A stretch of 64,000 bases of DNA from Caprimulgus europaeus (lineage: Eukaryota; Chordata; Aves; Caprimulgiformes; Caprimulgidae), in assembly GCA_907165065.1 (NCBI GenBank), contig OU015524.1, positions 1-64,000 on the forward strand, given 5' to 3'. The position numbers and the translations under genes were made by a program. Below, piece after piece: positions 39,271-49,800 of the stretch; the stretch's first letter is position 1; each line of letters starts with the position of its first letter. The notes beneath the pieces were generated by a model. It made no database searches. It saw only the letters and a list, made by a program, of their open reading frames with translations, and had not been told where the DNA came from.

Positions 39271-39710
39271 CTGGACAAGGTTGAAAGGCAGAAAGTGGCT
39301 CTGGGACACTGTGAAACTCAAGAAGATGTCCCAGCAATGTACGGGTGTCCTCAGGGCACCAAATAGAGGCATCTGACATGGCAGAGGGGAAGGTAAGAGA
39401 GCTCTGGGGCACAGAGAAAGCCTGAGGAAGGAATTGTCTCTGAAGAAGAAAGACATAAAGCAAAGTGGCCAAGGACTAAAGGACTCACCACAGCTCCTGC
39501 AGCCAGCAGAAGGCCTATGCTCCTCCAAAGCTTCTCTCTCTGCCTCTTCCTCCTGGCATCATGTGCTGGTGGTGGGCTCTTTCAGGGATGGATCCTTCCT
39601 CAGTGCTGAGACCGGCTATTCCTGGCTGGAGACAGCTGCCCGTGGAAGCCCCTTCCTTCCCCTGCTCAGCAGGGAAAGACCTGTTCAGGCAGGCCCAGGA
39701 ACACCTCAGC
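39271..39710. other. Unassigned non-repetitive spacer
   Basis: About 440 bp without visible tandem structure. Open frames cross it, but they show no recognisable domain. The longest forward frame (39434-40144) runs on through the 79-bp repeat and the first edge unit, and the second copy of that unit does not keep the frame. I treat it as non-coding. There are no LTR ends, target-site duplications or poly-A tail that I can point to, so an eroded transposon fragment is possible but unsupported. Confidence 0.5.
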
Positions 39711-39893
39711 CTCACAAGTCCCACCTGGGGCTGCTCCAGCCCATCCCCACTCCAGCCTTTTTCAACTCTTGGCTCAGCCCCATCATCAGCTCACGAGTCC
39801 CACCTGGGGCTGCTCCAGCCCATCCCCACTCCAGCCTTTGTCAACTCTTGGCTCAGCCCCATCATCAGCTCACGAGTCCCACCTGGGGCTGCC
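39711..39893 (+). repeat. 79-bp tandem repeat, two full copies plus a third start
   Basis: AGTCCCACCTGGGGCTG begins at 39717, 39796 and 39875, giving two exact 79-bp steps. The first two copies differ by only a few bases, such as CTTTTTC versus CTTTGTC. The third copy starts identically but after GGGGCTG changes to CCCCAACCCA and becomes the head of the ~390-bp edge unit. The later edge units at 40442 and 63251 start with the same CTCACGAG motif, so this repeat unit appears to be where the satellite was joined. Confidence 0.92.
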
Positions 39894-40259
39894 CCAACCC
39901 ACTGCTGGAGCCAGTCAGGATTGGGGAACCATCAACCCAGCCTCACAGCAGCCCAAAGGCAGCAGGACCAAAGGAAAAAGAGAGAAGAGGAAAGCAGGAG
40001 GAAAGACAGAGGGACAAAGAGAAGAAATGTGGGACAAGGAGACAAAAAAAGAGATGTTGCAAACGAGAGATGTTTGTAAACAGAGACCCTGGTTCCACAC
40101 CAAAAGTCCTTGGGAGTACCCCTGGTTTTGGTGTGGAACCCTAGTTGTAGCCTGGAAGTCCCTGGCAGTACCCCTAGTTCCAGGGGAAAAAAAAACCTAA
40201 TTCCAGAGTGAACATCCCTCGGGGTACTCTGAGGTCTAAGGTGGAACCCTGATTCCACA
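39870..40259 (+). repeat. Edge unit copy 1
   Basis: A ~390-bp segment that recurs at 40442-40830 and 63251-63638. In order it holds the CTCACGAG start, CAGGATTGGGGAACCATC, a long purine-rich tract, GAGATGTTGCAAACGAGA, and then the first three to four 52-bp units. It ends inside a 52-bp unit at ...CCCTGATTCCACA, where a satellite monomer begins. It is visibly more different from copies 2 and 3 than those are from each other, so it is probably the oldest copy or lies outside the recent duplication. Confidence 0.88.
39970..40054 (+). other. Purine-rich tract, copy 1
   Basis: About 85 bp almost entirely A and G on the plus strand, built from GGAAA, GAGAAGA and GGGACAA motifs. The same tract is kept in the other two edge units. 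Long polypurine runs can adopt triplex structures and exclude nucleosomes; a role here is inference. Confidence 0.75.
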
Positions 40260-40439
40260 GCCAAAGGAGCCAGGCTTGAAAGCTGCTGCTGGATCTTTTC
40301 TCCAACCGCCCACGCACTTATAGCCCCATTCAACTCGGGCCTCAGTCCTTTGCCTGGCTCGCCAGGAGCGTTTTCGTTCCCCGGGAACCACACTGCCGAG
40401 AGATCCCGGCAGGGCTCGGAAACTGCAAACAAATGCTGC
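40260..40439 (+). repeat. Solitary satellite monomer
   Basis: About 180 bp of canonical satellite, from GCCAAAGGAGCCAGGC to GCAAACAAATGCTGCC, in the same orientation as both arrays. It lacks only about 10 bp of a full unit. It is of the ATTCAAC / CTCGCC / CCCCGGGAACC type. Its right end carries the edge-specific changes GGGCTCGG and ACTGCAAAC, also present in the last monomer of array 2 near 63223-63240. The left junction lies in a 52-bp unit and the right junction in an edge unit. It looks like an array reduced to one unit, or the seed of an array. Confidence 0.93.
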
Positions 40440-40440
40440 C

Positions 40441-40830
40441 TTCTCACGAGTTTCACCTGGGGTGCCCCAACCCACTGCTGAAGCCATTCAGGATTGGGGA
40501 ACCATCTACCTTGCCCCACAGTAGCCCAAAGGCAGCAGGACCAAAGCAAAATGGAGAAGAGGAAAGCAGGAGGAAAGACAGGTGGACAAAGAGAAGAAAT
40601 GTGGGACAAGGAGACAATAAATGAGATGTTGCAAACGAGAGATATTAGCAAACAGAGACCCTAGTTCCAAACCAGAAGTCCTTGGGAGTACCCCTGGTTT
40701 TGGTGTGGAACCCTAATTGTAGCCTGGAAGTCCCTGCGAGTACCCCTAGTTCCAGGGGAAAAAAACCCCTAACTCCAGAGTGAACATCCCTCGGGGTACT
40801 CTGAGGTCTAAGGTGGAACCCTAATTCCAC
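40441..40830 (+). repeat. Edge unit copy 2
   Basis: A second copy of the ~390-bp segment, beginning TTCTCACGAG directly after the solitary satellite monomer. It contains a purine-rich tract at about 40543-40626 and then passes into the 52-bp array. Over 40442-41192 I count by eye only about nine differences from 63251-64000, against clearly more from copy 1. The interior shows no gene. Confidence 0.92.
40543..40626 (+). other. Purine-rich tract, copy 2
   Basis: The counterpart of the tract at 39970-40054, with slightly more interruptions (ATGG and AATAAATG). It lies about 100 bp to the right of the satellite edge. Confidence 0.72.
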
Positions 40831-42540
40831 ACCAGAAGTCCCTAGGGGAACCCTTTGTGGCAGAACTGAACCCTAATTCCATACCAAGATTCACTGGGGG
40901 CAACCGAAGTTGCAGGGCAGATCTCTAATTCCATACCGAAAGTCCCTAGGAGTACCCCTGGTTTCAGTGTGGAACCCTAATTGTACCCTGGAAGTCCCTG
41001 GGGGTACCCCTAGTTTGAGGGATGAACCCTAATTCCACCCTGGAAGTCCATGAGGGTACCTCTAGTTTCTTGGCGGAACCCTAATTCTGCCCAAGAAGTT
41101 CCTGGGGGTACCCCTAATTCCAGGGCAGAATCTTAATTCTTCACCGGAAGTCTTTAGGGGTACCCCTAGCTCCGGGGAGAAACCCTAATTCCACCCTGGA
41201 AGTCTGTGAGGGCACCTCTAGTTTCTTGGTAGAACCCTAATTCTGCCCTGGAATTTCCTGGGGGTAACCCTAGTTCCAGGGCGGAACCCTAATCCCATAC
41301 CTGAAGTCTCTAGGAGTACCCCTCGTTGCAAGGAGGAATCCTAATTCCACACCGAATGTCCTCGGGGGTAGCCCTGGTTTCGGAGTGAAACCCTAATTGT
41401 ACCCTGGAAGTCCCTGGGGGTACCCCTGGTTGCAGGGCGGAACCTGAATTCCACATCAGAAGTTCCTTTGGGTACTCCTAGTTTCAAGGTGGAACCCCAA
41501 TTCTACCCTGGAAGTTACTGAGGGTACCCCTAATTCCAGGGCAGAATCCTAATTCCACACTGGAAGTCCCATGGGGAACTCCCTATTCCATCCTGGAATT
41601 CCCTAGGGGTACCCCAAGTTCCAGAGCAGAATCCTAATTCCACAGCGGAAGTCCCTGGGGGTACCCCTACTTCCAGGACGGAATCTTATTTACAGTCCAA
41701 AAGTCTCTTGGGGAATCCCAACTTCCCTGGCAGAACCCTAATTCTACTCCCAAAGTCCCTAGGGGTACCCATAGTTCTGGGGCAGAATCCTAATCCCACT
41801 CCCAAAGTCCCTAGCAGTACCCCTACTTCCGGGGTGGAACCCTACTGCCACTCCCAAAGTCCCTAAGGGTATCAATACTTCTGGGGCGAAACCCTAAGTC
41901 CACTCCTGAAGTCCCTAGGCGTAACCCTACTTCCAGGGCAGAACCTTAATTCCACTCCCGAAGTGCCTAGAGGTAACCCTACTTCTGGGGCGGAACCCTA
42001 ATTCCACTCCCGAAGTCCTTACAGGTAACCCTACTTCCAGGACAGAAACCTAATTCCACTCCCAAAGTCCCTAGGGGTACCCCTACGTCCGGGACAGAAC
42101 TCTAAATCCACACTGGAAGTCCCTGGGGATGTTCGTAGTTGCGAGGTGGAGCCCTACATCTAAAAGGGAACTCCCTAGGGATAAACCTACTTTAGAGGAC
42201 AAAACCCTAACTCCACTCCTGAGCTCCCTAGGGGTATCCCAACATCCGTGGCGGAACACTAATTCCACATTGGAAGTCCCTAGGGGTACCCCTGCTTCTG
42301 AAGCAGAACCTTAATTCCACTCCCAAAGTCTCTACGGGTACCCATAGTTCTGGGGCAGAACCCTAAATGCACTCAGGAAGTCCCTAGGGGTAACCCTACT
42401 TCTGAGGTGGAACCTTAATTCCACTCCCAAAGTCCCTAGGGGTACGCCTACTTCCGGGACGGAACCCTAATTCCACACTGGAAGTCCCTGAGGGTACCCC
42501 TATGTGTGGGGCAGAACCCCAATTCCACTCCAAAAGTCAT
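40650..42540 (+). repeat. 52-bp tandem repeat, forward orientation
   Basis: About 36 diverged units of the form GGAACCCTAATTCCA...GAAGTCCCTAGGGGTACCCC... . Anchors give exact 52-bp steps: ATTCC at 40824, 40876 and 40928, then ATTG at 40980, and again 41949, 42001 and 42053. Each unit has one CCCTAA hexamer and a GGGGTACCCC palindrome, which is perfect over 14 bp in some units (42072-42085, 41155-41168). Units differ from one another much more than satellite monomers do, so this array is older or less homogenised. The first units already lie inside the edge unit. Confidence 0.93.
41848..42540 (+). repeat. Left arm of an in-register inverted duplication
   Basis: Every position x here pairs with a right-arm position 85661 minus x. 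I checked this with no shift at four places: 41921-41930 with 43731-43740, 42156-42166 with 43495-43505, 42250-42278 with 43383-43411 (28 of 29 bases), and 42511-42540 with 43121-43150. Unit-specific oddities such as ACATCTAAAAG and GCGGAACACT are mirrored, so this is a true inverted copy and not just a 52-bp array that changes direction. Confidence 0.9.
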
Positions 42541-42712
42541 AAAAAAAAACAAAAATGGAAAAAAAAAACAACCCAGAGGAATAACAAAAAAAAAAGAGAA
42601 AAAATATTTTTAAAATTTAGAAAAATAAAAAAAGGAATAAAATTAAAAAAGAAAAAAAAAGGGAAAAATAATGCGGAAAAAAATATATTAAAAAAAAGAG
42701 CAAAAAACCCCC
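42541..42712. repeat. A-rich low-complexity block at the inversion hub
   Basis: About 170 bp of runs of A with scattered G and T on the plus strand, ending in a C-run before the 55-bp repeat. It starts exactly where the left inverted arm ends. It has no counterpart on the right side. It could be a slippage-expanded poly-A tail of an inserted element, but no element body is recognisable. Confidence 0.85.
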
Positions 42713-42976
42713 CTCCAGTCCGACCAGAACTAGTGAGCCGGCACTTTGGTTCCGCTGCCGTCACCGAAATGGGTCCGGCTGGAACTAGTGAGCCGGAACT
42801 TTGGTTCCGCTGCCGTCACCGAAATGGGTCCGGCTGGAACTAGTGAGCCGGAACTTTGGTTCCGCTGCCGTCACCGAAATGGGTCCGGCTGGAACTAGTG
42901 AGCCGGCACTTTGGTTCCGCTGCCGTCACCGAAATGGGTCCGGCTGGAACTAGTGAGCCGGAACTTTGGTTCCGGG
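42713..42976 (+). repeat. 55-bp tandem repeat, four full copies plus partial ends
   Basis: ACTAGTGAGCCGG begins at 42729, 42784, 42839, 42894 and 42949, four exact 55-bp steps. The copies are almost identical, differing mainly in CCGGCAC versus CCGGAAC, which implies recent amplification. The last, partial copy ends in CCGGAAC-TTTG-GTTCCGG (42958-42975), a perfect 7-bp stem with a four-base loop, right at the entry to the inverted 52-bp array. The centre of the inverted duplication, 42830.5, falls inside this repeat. Confidence 0.95.
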
Positions 42977-43813
42977 GCAGAATTTTTGTTCCTCCTTGGA
43001 ATTTGGGGTACCCCCAGGGACTTCGGGAGTGGAATTAAGGTTCCGCCCCGGAAGTAGAGGTAGCCCTAGGGACTTTGGGAGTGGAAGTAGGGTTCCATCC
43101 TGGAAGTAGGGTTGCCCCTAGCAACTTTGGGAGTGGAATTAGGGTTCCGCCCCAGAAGTTTGGACACCTCTAGGGACTTCAGGAGTGGAATTAGGGTTTC
43201 GCCCCAGAAGTTGGGATACCCCTAGGGATTTCAGGAGTTGAATTAAGGTTCCACTTCAGAATCAGGGTTACCCCTAGGGACTTCGGGAGTGGAATTAGGG
43301 TTCAGGGCAAAAAGAAAGGTTATCCCCAGGGACTTTGAGAGTGGACTTAGGGTTCCGCCCGGGAAGTTGGGTTACCCCAAGGGACTTCCAATGTGGAATA
43401 AGTGTTCCGCCACGGACGTTAGGATACACCTAGGGAGCTCAGGAGTGGAATTAGGGTTCCGTCCTCGAATGTAGGTTTACCCCTAGGGACTTACCTTTTA
43501 GATGTAGGGTTCCACCCCGCAATTAGGAACATCCCCAGGGACTTCCAGTGTGGATTTAGAGTTCTGTCCTGGAAGTAGGGTTACCACTAGGGACTTTGGG
43601 TGTGAAATCAGGGTCCCACCCTGGAAGACGGGTCACCTTGAGTGACTTCCCAAGTGCAATTAGGGTTCCACCAGGGAAGTTGGGATACCCCTTGGGACTT
43701 CTGGAGTGTAATTAAGATTCCATCCTGGAAGTAGGGTTACGCCTAGGGACTTTGGGAGTGGATTTAAGGTTGCACACCAGAACTAGGGTTACGCCTAGGA
43801 ACTTCAGGAGTTG
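42977..43813 (-). repeat. 52-bp tandem repeat, reverse orientation
   Basis: About 16 units reading as the reverse complement of the forward array: GGGACTTCGGGAGTGG, GGAATTAGGGTTCC, CCCCGGAAGTAGGG. The spacing is again 52 bp, with GGAGTGG at 43026 and 43078. The inner ~144 bp (42977-43120) has no mirrored partner, because the A-rich block lies there on the other side. The outer part is the right inverted arm. The array is cut off at 43813 by satellite. Confidence 0.93.
43121..43813 (-). repeat. Right arm of the inverted duplication
   Basis: The reverse-complement partner of 41848-42540, in exact register and separated from it by a 580-bp centre. It stops abruptly at the satellite junction, whereas the left arm continues outward as forward 52-bp repeats. 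The satellite therefore interrupts this arm, and the original inverted repeat may have been longer. Confidence 0.9.
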
Positions 43814-46800
43814 CGTTCCCCGGGAACCACACTGCCGAGAGAGCCCGGCAGGGCTCTGAAACTGCGAATGAACGCTGCCTGCTCCAAGGCCAAAGGAGCC
43901 AGGCTTGAAAGCTGCTGCTGGATCTTTTCTCCAACCGCCCACGCACTTATAGCCCCATTCAACTCGGGCCTCAGTCCTTTGCCTGGCTCGCCAGGAGCGT
44001 TTTCGTTCCCCGAGAACCACACTGCCGAGAGAGCCCGGCAGGGCTCTGAAACTGCGAATGAACGCTGCCTGCTCCAAGGCCAAAGGAGCCAGGCTTGAAA
44101 GCTGCTGCTGGATCTTTTCTCCAACCGCCCACGCACTTATAGCCCCAATTCAACTCGGGCCTCAGTCCTTTGCCTGGCTTGCCAGGAGCGTTTTCGTTCC
44201 CCAGAGCCACACTGCCGAGAGAGCCCGGCAGGGCTCTGAAACTGCGAATGAACGCTGCCTGCTCCAAGGCCAAAGGAGCCAGGCTTGAAAGCTGCTGCTG
44301 GATCTTTTCTCCAACCGCCCACGCACTTATAGCCCCATTCAACTCGGGCCTCAGTCCTTTGCCTGGCTCGCCAGGAGCGTTTTCGTTCCCCGAGAGCCAC
44401 ACTGCCGAGAGAGCCCGGCAGGGCTCTGAAAACTGCGAATGAACGCTGCCTGCTCCAAGGCCAAAGGAGCCAGGCTTGAAAGCTGCTGCTGGATCTTTTC
44501 TCCAACCGCCCACGCACTTATAGCCCCAATCAACTCGGGCCTCAGTCCTTTGCCTGGCTCGCCAGGAGCGTTTTCGTTCCCCGGGAACCACACTGCCGAG
44601 AGAGCCCGGCAGGGCTCTGAAACTGCGAATGAACGCTGCCTGCTCCAAGGCCAAAGGAGCCAGGCTTGAAAGCTGCTGCTGGATCTTTTCTCCAACCGCC
44701 CACGCACTTATAGCCCCAATCAACTCGGGCCTCAGTCCTTTGCCTGGCTCGCCAGGAGCGTTTTCGTTCCCCGGGAACCACACTGCCGAGAGAGCCCGGC
44801 AGGGCTCTGAAACTGCGAATGAACGCTGCCTGCTCCAAGGCCAAAGGAGCCAGGCTTGAAAGCTGCTGCTGGATCTTTTCTCCAACCGCCCACGCACTTA
44901 TAGCCCCATTCAACTCGGGCCTCAGTCCTTTGCCTGGCTTGCCAGGAGCGTTTTCGTTCACCCAGAGCCACACTGCCGAGAGAGCCCGGCAGGGCTCTGA
45001 AACTGCGAATGAACGCTGCCTGCTCCAAGGCCAAAGGAGCCAGGCTTGAAAGCTGCTGCTGGATCTTTTCTCCAACCGCCCACGCACTTATAGCCCCAAT
45101 CAACTCGGGCCTCAGTCCTTTGCCTGGCTCGCCAGGAGCGTTTTCGTTCACCAGAGCCACACTGCCGAGAGAGCCCGGCAGGGCACTGAAACTGCGAATG
45201 AACGCTGCCTGCTCCAAGGCCAAAGGAGCCAGGCTTGAAAGCTGCTGCTGGATCTTTTCTCCAACCGCCCACGCACTTATAGCCCCATTCAACTCGGGCC
45301 TCAGTCCTTTGCCTGGCTCGCCAGGAGCGTTTTCGTTCCCCGGAGCCACACTGCCGAGAGAGCCCGGCAGGGCTCTGAAACTGCGAATGAACGCTGCCTG
45401 CTCCAAGGCCAAAGGAGCCAGGCTTGAAAGCTGCTGCTGGATCTTTTCTCCAACCGCCCACGCACTTATAGCCCCATTCAACTCGGGCCTCAGTCCTTTG
45501 CCTGGCTCGCCAGGAGCGTTTTCGTTCCCCGAGAGCCACACTGCCGAGAGAGCCCGGCAGGGCTCTGAAACTGCGAATGAACGCTGCCTGCTCCAAGGCC
45601 AAAGGAGCCAGGCTTGAAAGCTGCTGCTGGATCTTTTCTCCAACCGCCCACGCACTTATAGCCCCAATCAACTCGGGCCTCAGTCCTTTGCCTGGCTTGC
45701 CAGGAGCGTTTTCGTTCCCCGAGAGCCACACTGCCGAGAGAGCCCGGCAGGGCTCTGAAACTGCGAATGAACGCTGCCTGCTCCAAGGCCAAAGGAGCCA
45801 GGCTGAAAGCTGCTGCTGGATCTTTTCTCCAACCGCCCACGCACTTATAGCCCCATTCAACTCGGGCCTCAGTCCTTTGCCTGGCTCGCCAGGAGCGTTT
45901 TCGTTCCCCGGGAACCACACTGCCGAGAGAGCCCGGCAGGGCTCTGAAACTGCGAATGAACGCTGCCTGCTCCAAGGCCAAAGGAGCCAGGCTTGAAAGC
46001 TGCTGCTGGATCTTTTCTCCAACCGCCCACGCACTTATAGCCCCATTCAACTCGGGCCTCAGTCCTTTGCCTGGCTTGCCAGGAGCGTTTTCGTTCCCCG
46101 GGAACCACACTGCCGAGAGAGCCAGGCAGGGCTCTGAAACTGCGAATGAACGCTGCCTGCTCCAAGGCCAAAGGAGCCAGGCTCGAAAGCTGCTGCTGGA
46201 TCTTTTCTCCAACCGCCCACGCACTTATAGCCCCAATCAACTCGGGCCTCAGTCCTTTGCCTGGCTCGCCAGGAGCGTTTTCGTTCCCCGAGAGCCACAC
46301 TGCCGAGGGAGCCCGGCAGGGCTCTGAAACTGCGAATGAACGCTGCCTGCTCCAGGCCAAAGGAGCCAGGCTTGAAAGCTGCTGCTGGATCTTTTCTCCA
46401 ACCGCCCACGCACTTATAGCCCCATTCAACTCGGGCCTCAGTCCTTTGCCTGGCTCGCCAGGAGCGTTTTCGTTCCCCGGGAACCACACTGCCGAGAGAG
46501 CCCGGCAGGGCTCTGAAACTGCGAATGAACGCTGCCTGCTCCAAGGCCAAAGGAGCCAGGCTTGAAAGCTGCTGCTGGATCTTTTTCTCCAACCGCCCAC
46601 GCACTTATAGCCCCATTCAACTCGGGCCTCAGTCCTTTGCCTGGCTCGCCAGGAGCGTTTTCGTTCCCCGAGAGCCACACTGCCGAGAGAGCCCGGCAGG
46701 GCTCCGAAACTGCGAATGAACGCTGCCTGCTCCAAGGCCAAAGGAGCCAGGCTTGAAAGCTGCTGCTGGATCTTTTCTCCAACCGCCCACGCACTTATAG

Positions 46801-49800
46801 CCCCAATCAACTCGGGCCTCAGTCCTTTGCCTGGCTCGCCAGGAGCGTTTTCGTTCCCCGGGAACCACACTGCCGAGAGAGCCCGGCAGGGCTCTGAAAC
46901 TGCGAATGAACGCTGCCTGCTCCAAGGCCAAAGGAGCCAGGCTTGAAAGCTGCTGCTGGATCTTTTCTCCAACCGCCCACGCACTTATAGCCCCATTCAA
47001 CTCGGGCCTCAGTCCTTTGCCTGGCTCGCCAGGAGCGTTTTCGTTCCCCGGAGCCACACTGCCGAGAGAGCCCGGCAGGGCTCTGAAACTGCGAATGAAC
47101 GCTGCCTGCTCCAAGGCCAAAGGAGCCAGGCTTGAAAGCTGCTGCTGGATCTTTTCTCCAACCGCCCACGCACTTATAGCCCCCATTCAACTCGGGCCTC
47201 AGTCCTTTGCCTGGCTTGCCAGGAGCGTTTTCGTTCCCCGGGAACCACACTGCCGAGAGAGCCCGGCAGGGCTCTGAAACTGCGAATGAACGCTGCCTGC
47301 TCCAAGGCCAAAGGAGCCAGGCTTGAAAGCTGCTGCTGGATCTTTTCTCCAACCGCCCACGCACTTATAGCCCCCATCAACTCGGGCCTCAGTCCTTTGC
47401 CTGGCTCGCCAGGAGCGTTTTCGTTCCCCGAGAGCCACACTGCCGAGAGAGCCCGGCAGGGCTCTGAAACTGCGAATGAACGCTGCCTGCTCCAAGGCCA
47501 AAGGAGCCAGGCTTGAAAGCTGCTGCTGGATCTTTTCTCCAACCGCCCACGCACTTATAGCCCCCAATCAACTCGGGCCTCAGTCCTTTGCCTGGCTCGC
47601 CAGGAGCGTTTTCGTTCCCCGGGAACCACACTGCCGAGAGAGCCCAGGCAGGGCTCTGAAACTGCGAATGAACGCTGCCTGCTCCAAGGCCAAAGGAGCC
47701 AGGCTTGAAAGCTGCTGCTGGATCTTTTCTCCAACCGCCCACGCACTTACAGCCCCAATCAACTCGGGCCTCAGTCCTTTGCCTGGCTCGCCAGGAGCGT
47801 TTTCGTTCCCCGGGAACCACACTGCCTAGAGAGCCCGGCAGGGCTCTGAAACTGCGAATGAACGCTGCCTGCTCCAAGGCCAAAGGAGCCAGGCTTGAAA
47901 GCTGCTGCTGGATCTTTTCTCCAACCGCCCACGCACTTATAGCCCCATTCAACTCGGGCCTCAGTCCTTTGCCTGGCTCGCCAGGAGCGTTTTCGTTCCC
48001 CGGGAAGCCACACTGCCGAGAGAGCCCGGCAAGGGCTCTGAAACTGCGAATGAACGCTGCCTGCTCCAAGGCCAAAGGAGCCAGGCTTGAAAGCTGCTGC
48101 TGGATCTTGTCTCCAACCGCCCACGCACGTATAGCCCCATTCTACTCGGGCCTCAGTCCTTTGCCTGGCTCGCCTGGAGCGTTTTCGTTCCCCGAGAGCC
48201 ACACTGCCGAGAGAGCCCGGCAGGGCCTGAAACTGCGAATGAACGCTGCCTGCTCCAAGGCCAAAGGAGCCAGGCTTGAAAGCTGCTGCTGGATCTTTTC
48301 TCCAACCGCCCACGCACTTATAGCCCCAATTGAACTCGGGCCTCAGTCCTTTGCCTGGCTTGCCAGGAGCGTTTTCGTTCCCCGAGAGCCACACTGCCTA
48401 GAGAGCCCGGCAGGGCTCTGAAACTGCGAATGAACGCTGCCTGCTCCAAGGCCAAAGGAGCCAGGCTTGAAAGCTGCTGCTGGATCTTTTCTCAACCGCC
48501 CACGCACTTATAGCCCCAATCAACTCGGGCCTCAGTCCTTTGCCTGGCTTGCCAGGAGCGTTTTCGTTCCCCGAGAGCCACACTGCCGAGAGAGCCCGGC
48601 AGGGCTCTGAAACTGCGAATGAACGCTGCCTGCTCCAAGGCCAAAGGAGCCAGGCTTGAAAGCTGCTGCTGGATCTTTTCTCCAACCGCCCACGCACTTA
48701 TAGCCCCATTCAACTCGGGCCTCAGTCCTTTGCCTGGCTCGCCAGGAGCGTTTTCGTTCCCCGAGAGCCACACTGCCGAGAGAGCCCGGCAGGGCTCTGA
48801 AACTGCGAATGAACGCTGCCTGCTCCAAGGCCAAAGGAGCCAGGCTTGAAAGCTGCTGCTGGATCTTTTCTCCAACCGCCCACGCACTTATAGCCCCAAT
48901 CAACTCGGGCCTCAGTCCTTTGCCTGGCTCGCCAGGAGCGTTTTCGTTCCCCGAGAGCCACACTGCCGAGAGAGCCCGGCAGGGCTCTGAAACTGCGAAT
49001 GAACGCTGCCTGCTCCAAGGCCAAAGGAGCCAGGCTTGAAAGCTGCTGCTGGATCTTTTCTCCAACCGCCCACGCACTTATAGCCCCAATCAACTCGGGC
49101 CTCAGTCCTTTGCCTGGCTTGCCAGGAGCGTTTTCGTTCACCCAGAGCCACACTGCCGAGAGAGCCCGGCAGGGCTCTGAAACTGCGAATGAACGCTGCC
49201 TGCTCCAAGGCCAAAGGAGCCAGGCTTGAAAGCTGCTGCTGGATCTTTTCTCCAACCGCCCACGCACTTATAGCCCCAATCAACTCGGGCCTCAGTCCTT
49301 TGCCTGGCTCGCCAGGAGCGTTTTCGTTCCCCGAGAGCCACACTGCCGAGAGAGCCCGGCAGGGCTCTGAAACTGCGAATGAACGCTGCCTGCTCCAAGG
49401 CCAAAGGAGCCAGGCTTGAAAGCTGCTGCTGGATCTTTTCTCCAACCGCCCACGCACTTATAGCCCCAATCAACTCGGGCCTCAGTCCTTTGCCTGGCTC
49501 GCCAGGAGCGTTTTCGTTCCCCGGAAGCCACACTGCCGAGAGAGCCCGGCAGGGCTCTGAAACTGCGAATGAACGCTGCCTGCTCCAAGGCCAAAGGAGC
49601 CAGGCTTGAAAGCTGCTGCTGGATCTTTTCTCCAACCGCCCACGCACTTATAGCCCCAATCAACTCGGGCCTCAGTCCTTTGCCTGGCTCGCCAGGAGCG
49701 TTTTCGTTCCCCGGGAACCACACTGCCGAGAGAGCCCGGCAGGGCTCTGAAACTGCGAATGAACGCTGCCTGCTCCAAGGCCAAAGGAGCCAGGCTTGAA

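Noticed and set aside
38700-39710. Exons, tRNA or other RNA genes in the only non-satellite spacer
   Set aside because: No splice-consistent coding series, no tRNA-like cloverleaf with A and B boxes, and no rRNA sequence that I could recognise.
39434-40144. A 236-codon plus-strand open frame in the spacer
   Set aside because: It runs through the 79-bp repeat and the purine tract into the 52-bp repeat, and the second copy of the edge unit does not preserve the frame. It is low-complexity and without recognisable domains.
42541-42712. Poly-A tail of a retrotransposon
   Set aside because: There is no element body, promoter box or target-site duplication next to it. The adjoining sequence is tandem repeat on both sides.
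40080-43813. Interstitial telomeric repeats
   Set aside because: CCCTAA or TTAGGG occurs only once per 52-bp unit and never in tandem.
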